Below are positions 57,149 to 64,000 of a stretch of DNA of 64,000 bases, piece after piece. How positions within the stretch are numbered: position 1 is the stretch's first letter; the number at the start of each line of letters is the position of its first letter. The stretch comes from Sphingomonas sp. NFR04 (GTDB lineage: Bacteria > Pseudomonadota > Alphaproteobacteria > Sphingomonadales > Sphingomonadaceae), in the NCBI RefSeq assembly GCF_900114095.1, contig NZ_FORV01000007.1, positions 62,001 through 126,000 on the forward strand. The letters are read 5' to 3'. The position numbers were made by a program, and so were the translations under genes. The notes below the pieces were generated by a model. That model was not told the DNA's origin. It was given only the letters and a program-made list of their open reading frames with translations, and did no database searches.

Positions 57149-57492
57149 CGGGTTCGCGTAGCGGGGTTGGCGCCGCACCTCAATGCTTTGCCGTGCCTGC
57201 ACGGCTTTGCATTTTGCGATTCGAAGGGATAGAGGGCGCATCCGACCGGCTGGCCGGGTCCAACTGGTCGCGAAAATGGCACGGTTCACGCGCGGCCAAC
57301 CCTGAAAGCGTGGCACGGCGGACACTTTCCTGCCGCAAAGCGGCCATGCGCGCGATTTTCGTTCGCGCACCCGATTTTTTTGGGTTATGACATGCAGTGT
57401 GGCGCTACGTTAGTGCCGTAAGACCTGCGTTTTTCGTCCGGCGCTCGGTTTTGATTGGTAGTTTGAGGGCGAACCGGGAAGACGAACAGGGC
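57149..57492. other. 344-bp divergent region upstream of nrnC and the cold-shock gene
   Basis: No gene is seen here. The part near the cold-shock gene contains T-rich runs (ATTTTTTTGGG at about 57372-57382) and TTTTTCGTC near 57430, suggesting a long leader, as cold-shock mRNAs often have. Two TGGCACG stretches (57276 and 57306) look sigma-54-like but lack a proper -12 TTGC. No clear -35/-10 pair was found. Confidence 0.4.
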
Positions 57493-58317
57493 ATGAGTTT
57501 CGATAGAGGACGTCGCGGCGAGCGCGGTGGGCGCGGCAGAGACAAGCGCGATGGTTTCGGCGACGATAACTTCGGCGGCGGCAGCAGCTTCGGCGGCGGC
57601 GGCTTCGAAGATCGTGGCGGCTTCGGTGGCGGCAATCGTGGCGGCTTCGGCGGCGGCGGTGGCGGTGGCTTCCGCAGCGGCGGCGGCTTCGGCGGCGGCG
57701 GCGGTGGTGGCGGCTTCGGCGGCGGCGGCGGCGGCGGTGGTTTCCGCGGCGGCGGCGGCGGTGGCGGCGGCATGCCCCCCCAGGTGATCGGCGAAGGCAC
57801 CGGCGTGGTGAAGTTCTTCAACGCGCAAAAGGGCTTCGGCTTCATCGTTCGCGATGACGGTGGCGAAGACGTGTTCGTGCACATCTCGGCCGTCGAGCAG
57901 GCGGGCCTGACCGCGCTGGCCGAAGGCCAGCCGCTCGGCTTCACGCTCGTCGATCGCGGGGGCCGCATCTCGGCGACCACGCTGAAGATCGATGGCGAGC
58001 CGATGGCGGTTACCGAGCGCGCCCCGCGCGAGGATTCGCAGGGTGGCGGCTTCGGCGGCGACCGCGGTGCTCCGCGTGGCGGCCCGCAGCGCCAGCTGAC
58101 CGGCGAGAAGGCGACCGGCACGGTCAAGTTCTTCAACGCGATGAAGGGCTTCGGCTTCATCCAGCGCGATGACGGACAGCCCGATGCGTTCGTGCACATC
58201 TCGGCCGTCGAGCGCGCCGGCATGCCGACGCTCAACGAAGGCGACCGGCTCGAGTTCGAGCTGGAGGTTGATCGTCGCGGCAAGTACGCAGCGGTGAACC
58301 TGTCGCCGCAGCAGTAA
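57493..58317 (+). CDS. Double cold-shock-domain protein with glycine-rich N-terminal region
   Basis: A 274-residue RNA/DNA-binding protein. Residues 1-95 are a disordered region of basic RGRRGERGGRGRDKR then FGGG/GGFRGGG-type repeats. Two cold-shock domains follow: ~98-165 (GVVKFFNAQKGFGFIVRDDG, EDVFVHISAVEQAG) and ~205-272 (GTVKFFNAMKGFGFIQRDDG, DAFVHISAVERAG), each with RNP1 and RNP2 motifs, joined by another Gly/Arg-rich linker. Two-domain CSPs occur in alphaproteobacteria, but the long Gly-rich head is unusual. ATG 57493 is chosen over the basic upstream extension. It likely acts as an RNA chaperone and may condense. A terminator follows. Confidence 0.9.
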   Translation: MSFDRGRRGERGGRGRDKRDGFGDDNFGGGSSFGGGGFEDRGGFGGGNRGGFGGGGGGGFRSGGGFGGGGGGGGFGGGGGGGGFRGGGGGGGGMPPQVIGEGTGVVKFFNAQKGFGFIVRDDGGEDVFVHISAVEQAGLTALAEGQPLGFTLVDRGGRISATTLKIDGEPMAVTERAPREDSQGGGFGGDRGAPRGGPQRQLTGEKATGTVKFFNAMKGFGFIQRDDGQPDAFVHISAVERAGMPTLNEGDRLEFELEVDRRGKYAAVNLSPQQ

Positions 58318-58344
58318 CCCGAACGGGCTACTGACGGATCGAAG

Positions 58345-58371
58345 AGGCCGGGCGGCAACGTCCGGCCTTTT
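58345..58371 (+). terminator. Rho-independent terminator of the cold-shock gene
   Basis: AGGCCGG (58345-58351) pairs with CCGGCCT (58362-58368), followed by TTTT to 58371, 28 bp after the stop codon. Confidence 0.8.
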
Positions 58372-58404
58372 CTGTGTTTGGAGACACTCGCTGGAGAGAC
58401 GCCC

Positions 58405-59040
58405 GTGCAGATCGCCGTTCTGACCTTTGATGGGTTCAACGAGCTGGACAGCTTCGTGGCGGCGGCGATCCTCAACCGGATGCGCGCGCGAGGCTGGGCC
58501 GCGCACATCACCTGCCCGACCGAGGAGGTGACCTCGCTCAACGGCGTGACGGTGCGCCGGCAGCGGCCGCTGTCCTTCGCCGCGGAAGCCGACGCGGTGA
58601 TCATCGGCAGCGGCAGCAAGACCCGCGAGATCGCGGCCGACGCCGATCTGCTCGCACAGATCCGGCTCGATCCGGCGCGCCAGCTGATCGGCGCACAATG
58701 TTCGGGCACGCTGTTGCTCGCCAGGCTCGGCCTGATCGGCACCCTGCCCGCCTGCACCGATCTTACCACCAAGCCCTGGGTGGTCGAGGCCGGGGTCGAG
58801 GTGCTGGACGCGCCCTTCGTGGCGCATGGCAATGTCGCGACCGCGGGCGGCTGCCTGGCTTCGCAATATCTCGCCGCCTGGATGCTCGCGCGCGGGGGTT
58901 CGCTCGAAGCGGCGCGAGAGGCGATCCATTATGTCGCGCCGGTCGGCGAAAAGGAGGCGACGGTCACTCGCATTCTCGGCGTCATCGCGCCGTTCCTCGC
59001 CGGGGCGGACAGCACGGCATCGGATCGCGTCGACGCTTAG
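58405..59040 (+). CDS. DJ-1/PfpI family protein
   Basis: A 211-residue class I glutamine-amidotransferase-like protein. IAVLTFDGFNELDSFVAAA is the typical start, and the nucleophile elbow is IGAQCSGTLLLARLG (Cys near residue 99) with a nearby Glu and a His in FVAHGNVATAGGCLASQ. It could be an isonitrile hydratase-like, glyoxalase/deglycase or regulator-type member. The start is GTG 58405 with GGAGA upstream; the 9-codon TTG extension to 58378 starts in the terminator. Its stop overlaps that of the convergent histidine kinase by 4 bp. Confidence 0.88.
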   Translation: MQIAVLTFDGFNELDSFVAAAILNRMRARGWAAHITCPTEEVTSLNGVTVRRQRPLSFAAEADAVIIGSGSKTREIAADADLLAQIRLDPARQLIGAQCSGTLLLARLGLIGTLPACTDLTTKPWVVEAGVEVLDAPFVAHGNVATAGGCLASQYLAAWMLARGGSLEAAREAIHYVAPVGEKEATVTRILGVIAPFLAGADSTASDRVDA

Positions 59041-60188
59041 GCAGTCCCGTCGCCGGGCGCGACCCGCTCTTCGAACAGCGCCGGTGCCGCCGCCTCGATC
59101 GAACATACCAGCCCGTCCGGCGCGAAATCGAGCCGCACCTGTGCCTTGAGATCGCCGGCCAAAGCGCGTTCGAGCATGCGCGTGCCGAAACCGCGACGCG
59201 TAGGCGGAGTCACCGCAGGGCCGCCCCGCTCGCGCCACTCCAGCAGCAGCCTGGGTGGCCCCTCCTCCAACCGCCAGCTGAAATCGACTCGGCCCGCCTC
59301 GGTCGAGAGTGCGCCATATTGGATCGCATTGGTGGAAAGCTCGTGCAGTGCCATCGCCACGGTCACTGCGACGCGCGATTCGAGCCAGATCGTCGGGCCG
59401 CCCGTCCGCACCCGATCGGCGACGCCGCTCGAATCGAGCGCGCCTTCGGCCACATCGGCCAGCTCGGCCTTTCCCCAGTGGACGCGCGTCAACGTGTCAT
59501 GGGCGCGCGCAAGTGCCGCCAGCCTCCCCTCGAACGCCAGTTGCGCGGCGGCGGGATCGGGGTTGCGGCCGATCGTCTGCCGCGCAAGCGATTGCACAAC
59601 GGAAAGCATGTTCTTCACGCGATGGTTGAGCTCGTCGATCAGCAGGCGCTGCCGCCGCTCGGCCTCGACCAGGGCCCGTTCCGCCGCGCGCAGCGCGGTA
59701 GAGGCGAAATCGTAGCAGATCACGCCCTGTCGCCCTTCGGGCAAGCGTGCGCGGTGGAGTTCCCACGCATAGCCGTCGACCTGCTCCCCACCGGCACGCG
59801 GCTCGACGAACGCGTCCGAGCGATAGGGCTCGCCGGTCTCCAGCGTATGACGGAATTGACCGACAATCTCCTGCGCGACCGCTTCCGGCCACAGGATGCG
59901 CATCGCTTCCTCGAACGGTCGGCCGATCACCGGACGCACATTCTGGAACGCTCCTTCCTGGCTGCGCGCGTTCATCGCCACGATCGTCAGCGAATCGTCG
60001 ACGAGATAGATGCCGAACGGGCATTTGTTGATCAGCTCGACGAAGATCTCGCCCTGCCGCGCGCTATGCTCGGCGACCTCGCGGACCCAGGCTTCGGGCG
60101 CATCGCCGGCGACGCGCCGTAGCAGCGCATCCCGCCCGCTGAAGCGTTCCGACAATGCCGCGGATTCGAAGCCCGATCTGGTCGGCAT
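59037..60188 (-). CDS. HWE-family sensor histidine kinase with PAS domain
   Basis: A 383-residue cytoplasmic kinase. A PAS domain (~45-160: FVELINKCPFGIYLVDDSLT) precedes the HWE dimerisation region with phosphoacceptor His189 in LLIDELNHRVKNMLSVVQSL and an ATPase domain containing ALHELSTNAIQYGALS and the family W-x-E in LLLEWRERGGP. HWE kinases in sphingomonads often feed the PhyR-EcfG general stress pathway, but no partner is next to it. ATG 60188 has GAGGAG upstream. No response regulator or transmembrane segment is present, so this is an orphan soluble sensor (light, redox or ligand). Confidence 0.93.
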   Translation of the reverse strand: MPTRSGFESAALSERFSGRDALLRRVAGDAPEAWVREVAEHSARQGEIFVELINKCPFGIYLVDDSLTIVAMNARSQEGAFQNVRPVIGRPFEEAMRILWPEAVAQEIVGQFRHTLETGEPYRSDAFVEPRAGGEQVDGYAWELHRARLPEGRQGVICYDFASTALRAAERALVEAERRQRLLIDELNHRVKNMLSVVQSLARQTIGRNPDPAAAQLAFEGRLAALARAHDTLTRVHWGKAELADVAEGALDSSGVADRVRTGGPTIWLESRVAVTVAMALHELSTNAIQYGALSTEAGRVDFSWRLEEGPPRLLLEWRERGGPAVTPPTRRGFGTRMLERALAGDLKAQVRLDFAPDGLVCSIEAAAPALFEERVAPGDGTA

Positions 60189-60302
60189 TGCATCTCCTCG
60201 GGGGAACGGCCCCGCCGAAGCGCGGACACGGAACGTGCAAGCGGTTCCCCGAGGGTCTTACCGTTGCGGGCGAGCGCTTGTCCAATCGCGCCCGCGCGCC
60301 GG

Positions 60303-61091
60303 TCAGCGGATGAAGTACCCGATCACGCGCCAGCCGCTGCCTTCCCGCACGAGCATGACCGTCTCGACCGAATTGGGGCGGTCCGCGAACGCGGTCTGGA
60401 ACTTCAGGATTTCATAGTCGCCGTCGGGCGCCCCGGGCAGCGTCTTGCTCTTGAGCACCGATTCGAACGTGCGCGACACCACCGCGCCCAGCGGCTTCCG
60501 GACCGGCGTCACCATCTCGGCCCAGCGCGCGTCGGAAACCTGGGCGCGGAACATGCCGGCAGCGGCCTGCCAGCTCTCCTGCCATTTGCCCTGATCGACC
60601 AGCGCCACCCAGGCCAAGGCGGCATCGAGGCTGGCGGGCGTGTTCTCGGCGGCAGGTGCGGTGACAGGCGCCTGCGGGGCCGGGGCGGACGGGGCGTGCA
60701 GCGCGATCGCGGCGACGGCGGCGATGAACAGCGACATGATGAGCATTCCTCCACTCAGCCAGGCGAGCCGGGGCAATCGTTGCGGCCGGACCGCTGGCAG
60801 ATCGGGAGAAGCCATGAATACCGGCGCCGGCGACACCCCGAACGGCGCGTCCCCAGGTTTTTGGGGGTCCGCCGCTTCGCTTTCGGCCAGTCTCCGCGCG
60901 GCTTCGCGGCTGCTGGCCACGCCCAGCTTCCGCCGCGCATCGCGCAGCCGCTCGTTGACGGTGTGGACGGAGAGGCCGAGTTCGCGCGCGATCGACTTGG
61001 CGTCGTGCCCGGCGAGCAGCAGGCGAAGCGTCGTCTTCTCGCGCTCGGTCAGCGCCCTGTCGTCGCGCAGATGCGGCGATGCGTCCCCCAT
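60303..61091 (-). CDS. Membrane-tethered LuxR-type regulator with periplasmic DUF4019 domain
   Basis: A 262-residue protein. The N-terminal LuxR HTH (~12-66: LTEREKTTLRLLLAGHDAKS, SVHTVNERLRDARRKLG) is followed by a linker, one transmembrane helix (~109-131, AWLSGGMLIMSLFIAAVAAI) and a C-terminal DUF4019 domain (~150-262: WVALVDQGKWQESWQAAAGM, ending VREGSGWRVIGYFIR). This topology, DNA-binding head inside and sensor outside, is ToxR-like. The start is ATG 61091 (61097 also possible). It precedes no obvious partner; target genes unknown. The larger in-frame region to 62072 is a shadow of the ligase. Confidence 0.88.
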   Translation of the reverse strand: MGDASPHLRDDRALTEREKTTLRLLLAGHDAKSIARELGLSVHTVNERLRDARRKLGVASSREAARRLAESEAADPQKPGDAPFGVSPAPVFMASPDLPAVRPQRLPRLAWLSGGMLIMSLFIAAVAAIALHAPSAPAPQAPVTAPAAENTPASLDAALAWVALVDQGKWQESWQAAAGMFRAQVSDARWAEMVTPVRKPLGAVVSRTFESVLKSKTLPGAPDGDYEILKFQTAFADRPNSVETVMLVREGSGWRVIGYFIR

Positions 61092-61165
61092 GCCCATGCC
61101 CGCTTGTACGAAGCGGCGCAGGGGCCCGCCAGCCTCCCCCGCGCGGACCCCAAGAAATTTGTCCC

Positions 61166-62743
61166 TCAGGTCACCATCCGGCGCAGACCCGCAATGGTGT
61201 CCGCCTCGGCGACGGGCTTGTCGGTGCGGATACGAGCGATTCGCGGGAAGCGCATCGCCAGCCCCGATTTGTGCCGCTTCGATTCGTGGATCGAATCGAA
61301 CGCCACTTCCAGCACCAGCGACTTGTCGGTCTCGCGCACCGGGCCGAAGCGATTGACCGTGTGGGTGCGGACATGGCGGTCGAGCCATTTCAGCTCCTCG
61401 TCGGTGAAGCCGAAATAGGCCTTGCCGACAGGGAGCAGTTCGCCGCTCTCGGTCCAGGCCCCGAAAGTGAAGTCCGAATAGAAGCTGCTGCGCTTGCCCG
61501 AGCCGCGCTGGGCATACATCAGCACGCAATCGGCGGTGAGCGGATCGCGCTTCCACTTGTACCACAGCCCGACCCGGCGTCCGGTGACGTAGGGGGAATC
61601 GCGGCGCTTGAGCATCACGCCTTCGATCGCCGCATCGCGCGCGCCGGCGCGGATTTCCTCGAGCGCGGCGAAATCGGCGGCATCGATCACGGCGGAAAGG
61701 TCGAAGCGTTCGGCATCGAGGCCGGGGACGAACGCCTCCAGCCGCGCGCGGCGCGCATGCCAGGGCAGCTCGCGGACGTCCTCGGTCCCGTCGAAGAGGA
61801 TGTCGTAGAGGCGGACGAAGGCGGGAAACTCGGCCAGCGTCTTGGCGGAGACGATTTTGCGCCCCAGCCGCTGCTGGAGCGCGTTGAAGCTGCCCGCCTC
61901 GCCCCCCTGCACCTCGCCGCGGACCAGCAGCTCGCCGTCGAGCACGCCTGGCGTGGCGAACGCCGCGGCTACTTCGGGGAAGCTGCGGGTGATGTCGTCG
62001 CCCGCCCGGCTGTAGAGCCGGGTCTCGCCGCCGGCATGGACGAGCTGGACGCGGATGCCGTCCCACTTCCACTCCGCCGCATAGTCGGAGAGGCTGACCT
62101 GCGTCTCCTCCAGCGGGTGCGCGAGCATGAAGGGGCGGAACACCGGCACGTCCTGCACGCGCGGCTGCGCCGCACGGCCTTCGGCCCAGTCGAACAGCCG
62201 GTCATAGGGCGGGTGCAGCCCGTGCCACACTTCCTCCACCGCATCGACGTCGAGCCCGAAGGCCTGGGCGAGCGCGGTCTTGGCCAGCCGTGCGGAGATG
62301 CCGACGCGCAGGGCGCCGGTCGCCAGCTTGAGCAACGCATAGCGCTCGTCCGATTCGAGCCGGTCGAGCATCGCCGCCAGCACGCCCGGTGCATCGGAGC
62401 GCGACAGGGCACCCAGCGTCGACACCACTTGCGACAGTGTGAGCGGCGCGCTTTCGGGCGGCGGGACGTGCGGCTCGGGCCAGAGCAGCGCGATGGTCTC
62501 GGCCGAGTCGCCGACGAAATCGCGGCTCATGCCGTACAGCACCGGATCGACCCGCGATTCGATCATCGCGCGGAGCAGCGCCGGCTTCACCGCCGGCAGG
62601 TCGAGCGCGCCGGTCAGCGCCGCCATCGCCCAGCCGCGATCCGGATCGGGCGTCACGCGCAGATAGTCGCCGATCAGGCGGAGCTTGGCATTGCGCGAGC
62701 GGGTGTAGATCAGCCGGTCGAGCAGGTCGGCAAAAGCGCGCAT
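61166..62743 (-). CDS. ATP-dependent DNA ligase (cisplatin-damage-response / PP_1105 type)
   Basis: A 525-residue ATP-dependent ligase. An N-terminal helical DNA-binding domain (~1-190) precedes the nucleotidyltransferase core with Lys226 in AEWKWDGIRVQL (KxDG), FDGTEDVRELPW, EGVMLKRRDSPYVTGRR and WYKWKRD, then an OB domain. It seals nicks in DNA repair and is often coded with an exonuclease, helicase and phosphoesterase; here the exonuclease is 10 kb away (49729-50724) and the helicase is not seen. The start is ATG 62743 (MRAFADLLDRLIYTRSRN). Confidence 0.95.
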   Translation of the reverse strand: MRAFADLLDRLIYTRSRNAKLRLIGDYLRVTPDPDRGWAMAALTGALDLPAVKPALLRAMIESRVDPVLYGMSRDFVGDSAETIALLWPEPHVPPPESAPLTLSQVVSTLGALSRSDAPGVLAAMLDRLESDERYALLKLATGALRVGISARLAKTALAQAFGLDVDAVEEVWHGLHPPYDRLFDWAEGRAAQPRVQDVPVFRPFMLAHPLEETQVSLSDYAAEWKWDGIRVQLVHAGGETRLYSRAGDDITRSFPEVAAAFATPGVLDGELLVRGEVQGGEAGSFNALQQRLGRKIVSAKTLAEFPAFVRLYDILFDGTEDVRELPWHARRARLEAFVPGLDAERFDLSAVIDAADFAALEEIRAGARDAAIEGVMLKRRDSPYVTGRRVGLWYKWKRDPLTADCVLMYAQRGSGKRSSFYSDFTFGAWTESGELLPVGKAYFGFTDEELKWLDRHVRTHTVNRFGPVRETDKSLVLEVAFDSIHESKRHKSGLAMRFPRIARIRTDKPVAEADTIAGLRRMVT

Positions 62744-62776
62744 GGTCAAGTAGATGGGTGCGCGGGGCGGAGGGCG

Positions 62777-63502
62777 CTAGACCTTGGCCTTGCCATGCGA
62801 GTCGTTTGGCGCCGCCAGGATCCAGTCCACCGCCGCAGCGGCGTGGAGCGCGGTCGTGTCGAAAACCGGCACGGGGCTGTCTTCGGCACCGATCAGCAGC
62901 ATGATCTCCGTGCAGCCCAGGATCACCGCCTCGGCCCCGGCGGCGACCAGCCGTTGGATGATCGCGCGATACGCCGCCCGCGAGTCGGCGATGACCTTGC
63001 CGGCGACCAGCTCCTCGTAGATCACGCGGTGCACGACGGCGCGATCCGCGATGTCGGGAACGAGCACGCGCAACCCGTGCCGTTCTGCCAAGCGATCCTT
63101 GTAGAAGGCCTGTTCCATGGTGAAGGCGGTGCCGAGCAGGCCGACCGTGGTGAAGCCGGCCGCCTTGATTCGTTCGGCGGTCGGATCGGCGATGTGCAGC
63201 AGCGGCATCTCCACGGCAGCCTCCACCTGCGCCGCCAGCCGGTGCATCGTGTTGGTGCAGATCAGCAGGCCCTCGGCACCGCCGGCCTCGAGCCGCTGCG
63301 CCGCATCGACGAGCCGGTTGCCCAGCGCGTCCCAGTCGCCGAGGTGCTGCAGCGCCTCGATCTCGGCGAAGTCGAACGACCAGAGCAGGCAGCGTGCCGA
63401 GGCGGTCGGTCCCAGTCGGTCGCGTACGCCCTGATTGAGGATGCGATAATATTCCGCCGAGCTTTCCCAGCTCATCCCGCCGATCAGTCCGATCATCCGC
63501 AT
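62777..63502 (-). CDS. Aspartate/glutamate racemase family protein
   Basis: A 241-residue cofactor-independent racemase. Start MRMIGLIGGMSWESSAEYYR; the two catalytic cysteines are in LLICTNTMHRLA and VILGCTEIMLLI, each in its usual place. Conserved IADPTAERIKAAGFTTVGL supports the YgeA-like broad-specificity amino-acid racemase group. Two adjacent start codons (63502, 63496) are possible. It lies 33 bp before the ligase in the same direction and is divergent from the metallophosphoesterase. D-amino acid supply or recycling is the likely role. Confidence 0.92.
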   Translation of the reverse strand: MRMIGLIGGMSWESSAEYYRILNQGVRDRLGPTASARCLLWSFDFAEIEALQHLGDWDALGNRLVDAAQRLEAGGAEGLLICTNTMHRLAAQVEAAVEMPLLHIADPTAERIKAAGFTTVGLLGTAFTMEQAFYKDRLAERHGLRVLVPDIADRAVVHRVIYEELVAGKVIADSRAAYRAIIQRLVAAGAEAVILGCTEIMLLIGAEDSPVPVFDTTALHAAAAVDWILAAPNDSHGKAKV

Positions 63503-63596
63503 GCCGGCAGCGTGCCACGACCGGCCGCCGACATCCACCGCCGGATTGCCGCCGACCGGGGTACGAAAATCGCGCGCCTTGTTCTAGGGCCGGCAC

Positions 63597-64000
63597 ATGA
63601 AGCGTTTCCTCCTGTGCCTGCTCGCGCTGATCCTGCTGCTCGGCGGCATTCTCGGCTTCGGCCTCTCGACGGCGATGCGCGACCCCGTCGTGCGCCGGCT
63701 GACCATCCACATGCGCGACTGGCCGAAGGGCGCGGCGCCGATGCGCGTGGTGCTGATCAGCGACCTGCACGTCGCCGGCCCCGAAACGCCGCCGTCCCGG
63801 CTCGCGCGCATCGTCGGCCAGGTCAACGCGCTGCGGCCGGACCTGGTGCTGATCGCCGGCGACATCGAGCAGTATCGGCGGGTGACGACGCGCGTCTATG
63901 ACGCGGAAGAGGCGACCGCGCCGCTCGCCGCACTGCGCGCGCGCCATGGCGTGGTCGCGGTGCTCGGCAACCATGATTATGGGCGATTCGACAAGACCGA
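63597..64000 (+). CDS. Metallophosphoesterase (partial, N-terminal part)
   Basis: The first ~134 codons of a calcineurin-like phosphoesterase; the gene leaves the window. An N-terminal membrane anchor (~4-25, FLLCLLALILLLGGILGFGL) precedes the metal motifs VVLISDLHVAG (DxH), LIAGDIEQY (GD) and AVLGNHDYGRF (GNHD). Membrane-anchored members include YkuE-like and UDP-2,3-diacylglucosamine hydrolase-like proteins, so lipid or nucleotide pyrophosphate substrates are possible. The C-terminal His ligands are outside the window. It is divergent from the racemase gene. Confidence 0.9.
   Translation, partial: MKRFLLCLLALILLLGGILGFGLSTAMRDPVVRRLTIHMRDWPKGAAPMRVVLISDLHVAGPETPPSRLARIVGQVNALRPDLVLIAGDIEQYRRVTTRVYDAEEATAPLAALRARHGVVAVLGNHDYGRFDKT

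Noticed and set aside
57276-57320. Two TGGCACG stretches suggesting sigma-54 promoters of the cold-shock gene
   Set aside because: Neither has the TTGC element at the right spacing, and both are over 170 bp from the gene.
57385-59238. Long minus-strand frames opposite the cold-shock gene, Ala/Glu- or Pro-rich
   Set aside because: The low-complexity translation is the reverse reading of the Gly-rich repeat; the plus-strand frame has two clear cold-shock domains.
60230-60248. GGAAC...GTTCC inverted repeat upstream of the HWE kinase, read as an EcfG promoter
   Set aside because: No CGTT occurs 16-17 bp from either GGAAC in either direction.
63597-64000. Metallophosphoesterase as the ligase-associated phosphoesterase
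   Set aside because: It has a membrane anchor, is divergent from the ligase with a racemase in between, and its N-terminus fits the general membrane-bound family better.

Overview
The window is a GC-rich alphaproteobacterial chromosome segment, almost certainly from Sphingomonas or a close relative (Sphingomonadaceae). The signs are two large TonB-dependent receptors, a DUF2093 gene beside xseA, an NrnC-type nanoRNase, a PP_1105-type ATP-dependent DNA ligase with its exonuclease partner, an OMPLA phospholipase, a GGAAC-N17-CGTT promoter of the general-stress sigma EcfG type, and many short overlapping gene junctions. There is no rRNA, CRISPR array, prophage or transposase. Two tRNAs are present: Arg(ACG) and Leu(CAG). 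Most of the window is core genome; the accessory parts are small and repeat-associated.

Layout. 1-5 kb: two TonB-dependent receptors separated by a 1.1-kb region with no convincing gene. 5-9 kb: M23 peptidase, DUF2093 and xseA on the minus strand, head-to-head with purD; the xseA and purD start codons overlap. 9-16.7 kb: a secreted repeat-rich protein, tRNA-Arg, then a minus-strand block rpmI-rplT, LysE exporter, GIY-YIG protein, pheS-pheT and a small unknown. This looks like the classical rpmI-rplT-pheS-pheT cluster interrupted by two accessory genes and palindromic repeats, one of which abuts the pheS ribosome binding site. 16.8-24 kb: AsmA-like protein, a CE2-type esterase, hisN, phospholipase A, a periplasmic peroxiredoxin and a diguanylate cyclase.

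24-27.4 kb: a compact unit of two tiny membrane proteins between a sigma-54-like promoter and a terminator, then a stress-type SDR, a PEBP protein, a GST and a vapBC toxin-antitoxin pair. 27.4-36 kb: the glutamate synthase operon gltD-DUF2059-gltB, uppP, an NDUFA9-like protein and tRNA-Leu. 36-43.6 kb: a proline-rich OB-fold protein divergent from a QseBC/PmrAB-like two-component system, then a small L-fucose/L-rhamnose-type catabolic group (LacI regulator, mutarotase, zinc dehydrogenase, amidohydrolase lactonase) and an SDR.

43.6-52 kb: small stress-type genes (one with a consensus EcfG promoter), DUF445, an SDR, gyrB, the ligase-associated exonuclease and a SOUL protein, with three inverted repeat doublets between genes. 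52-57 kb: lptC-lptA-lptB-rpoN followed by a secreted EEP-fold phosphatase where hpf/ptsN usually sit, and nrnC. 57-64 kb: a glycine-rich double cold-shock protein, a DJ-1/PfpI protein, an HWE histidine kinase, a membrane-tethered LuxR-DUF4019 protein, the ATP-dependent DNA ligase, an Asp/Glu racemase and the start of a metallophosphoesterase.

The most unusual points are the sigma-54-like small-protein unit near 24.1 kb, the repeat-disrupted rplT-pheS cluster, the overlapping xseA/purD starts, the membrane-anchored regulator near 60.5 kb, and four inverted repeat doublets in 37 kb.
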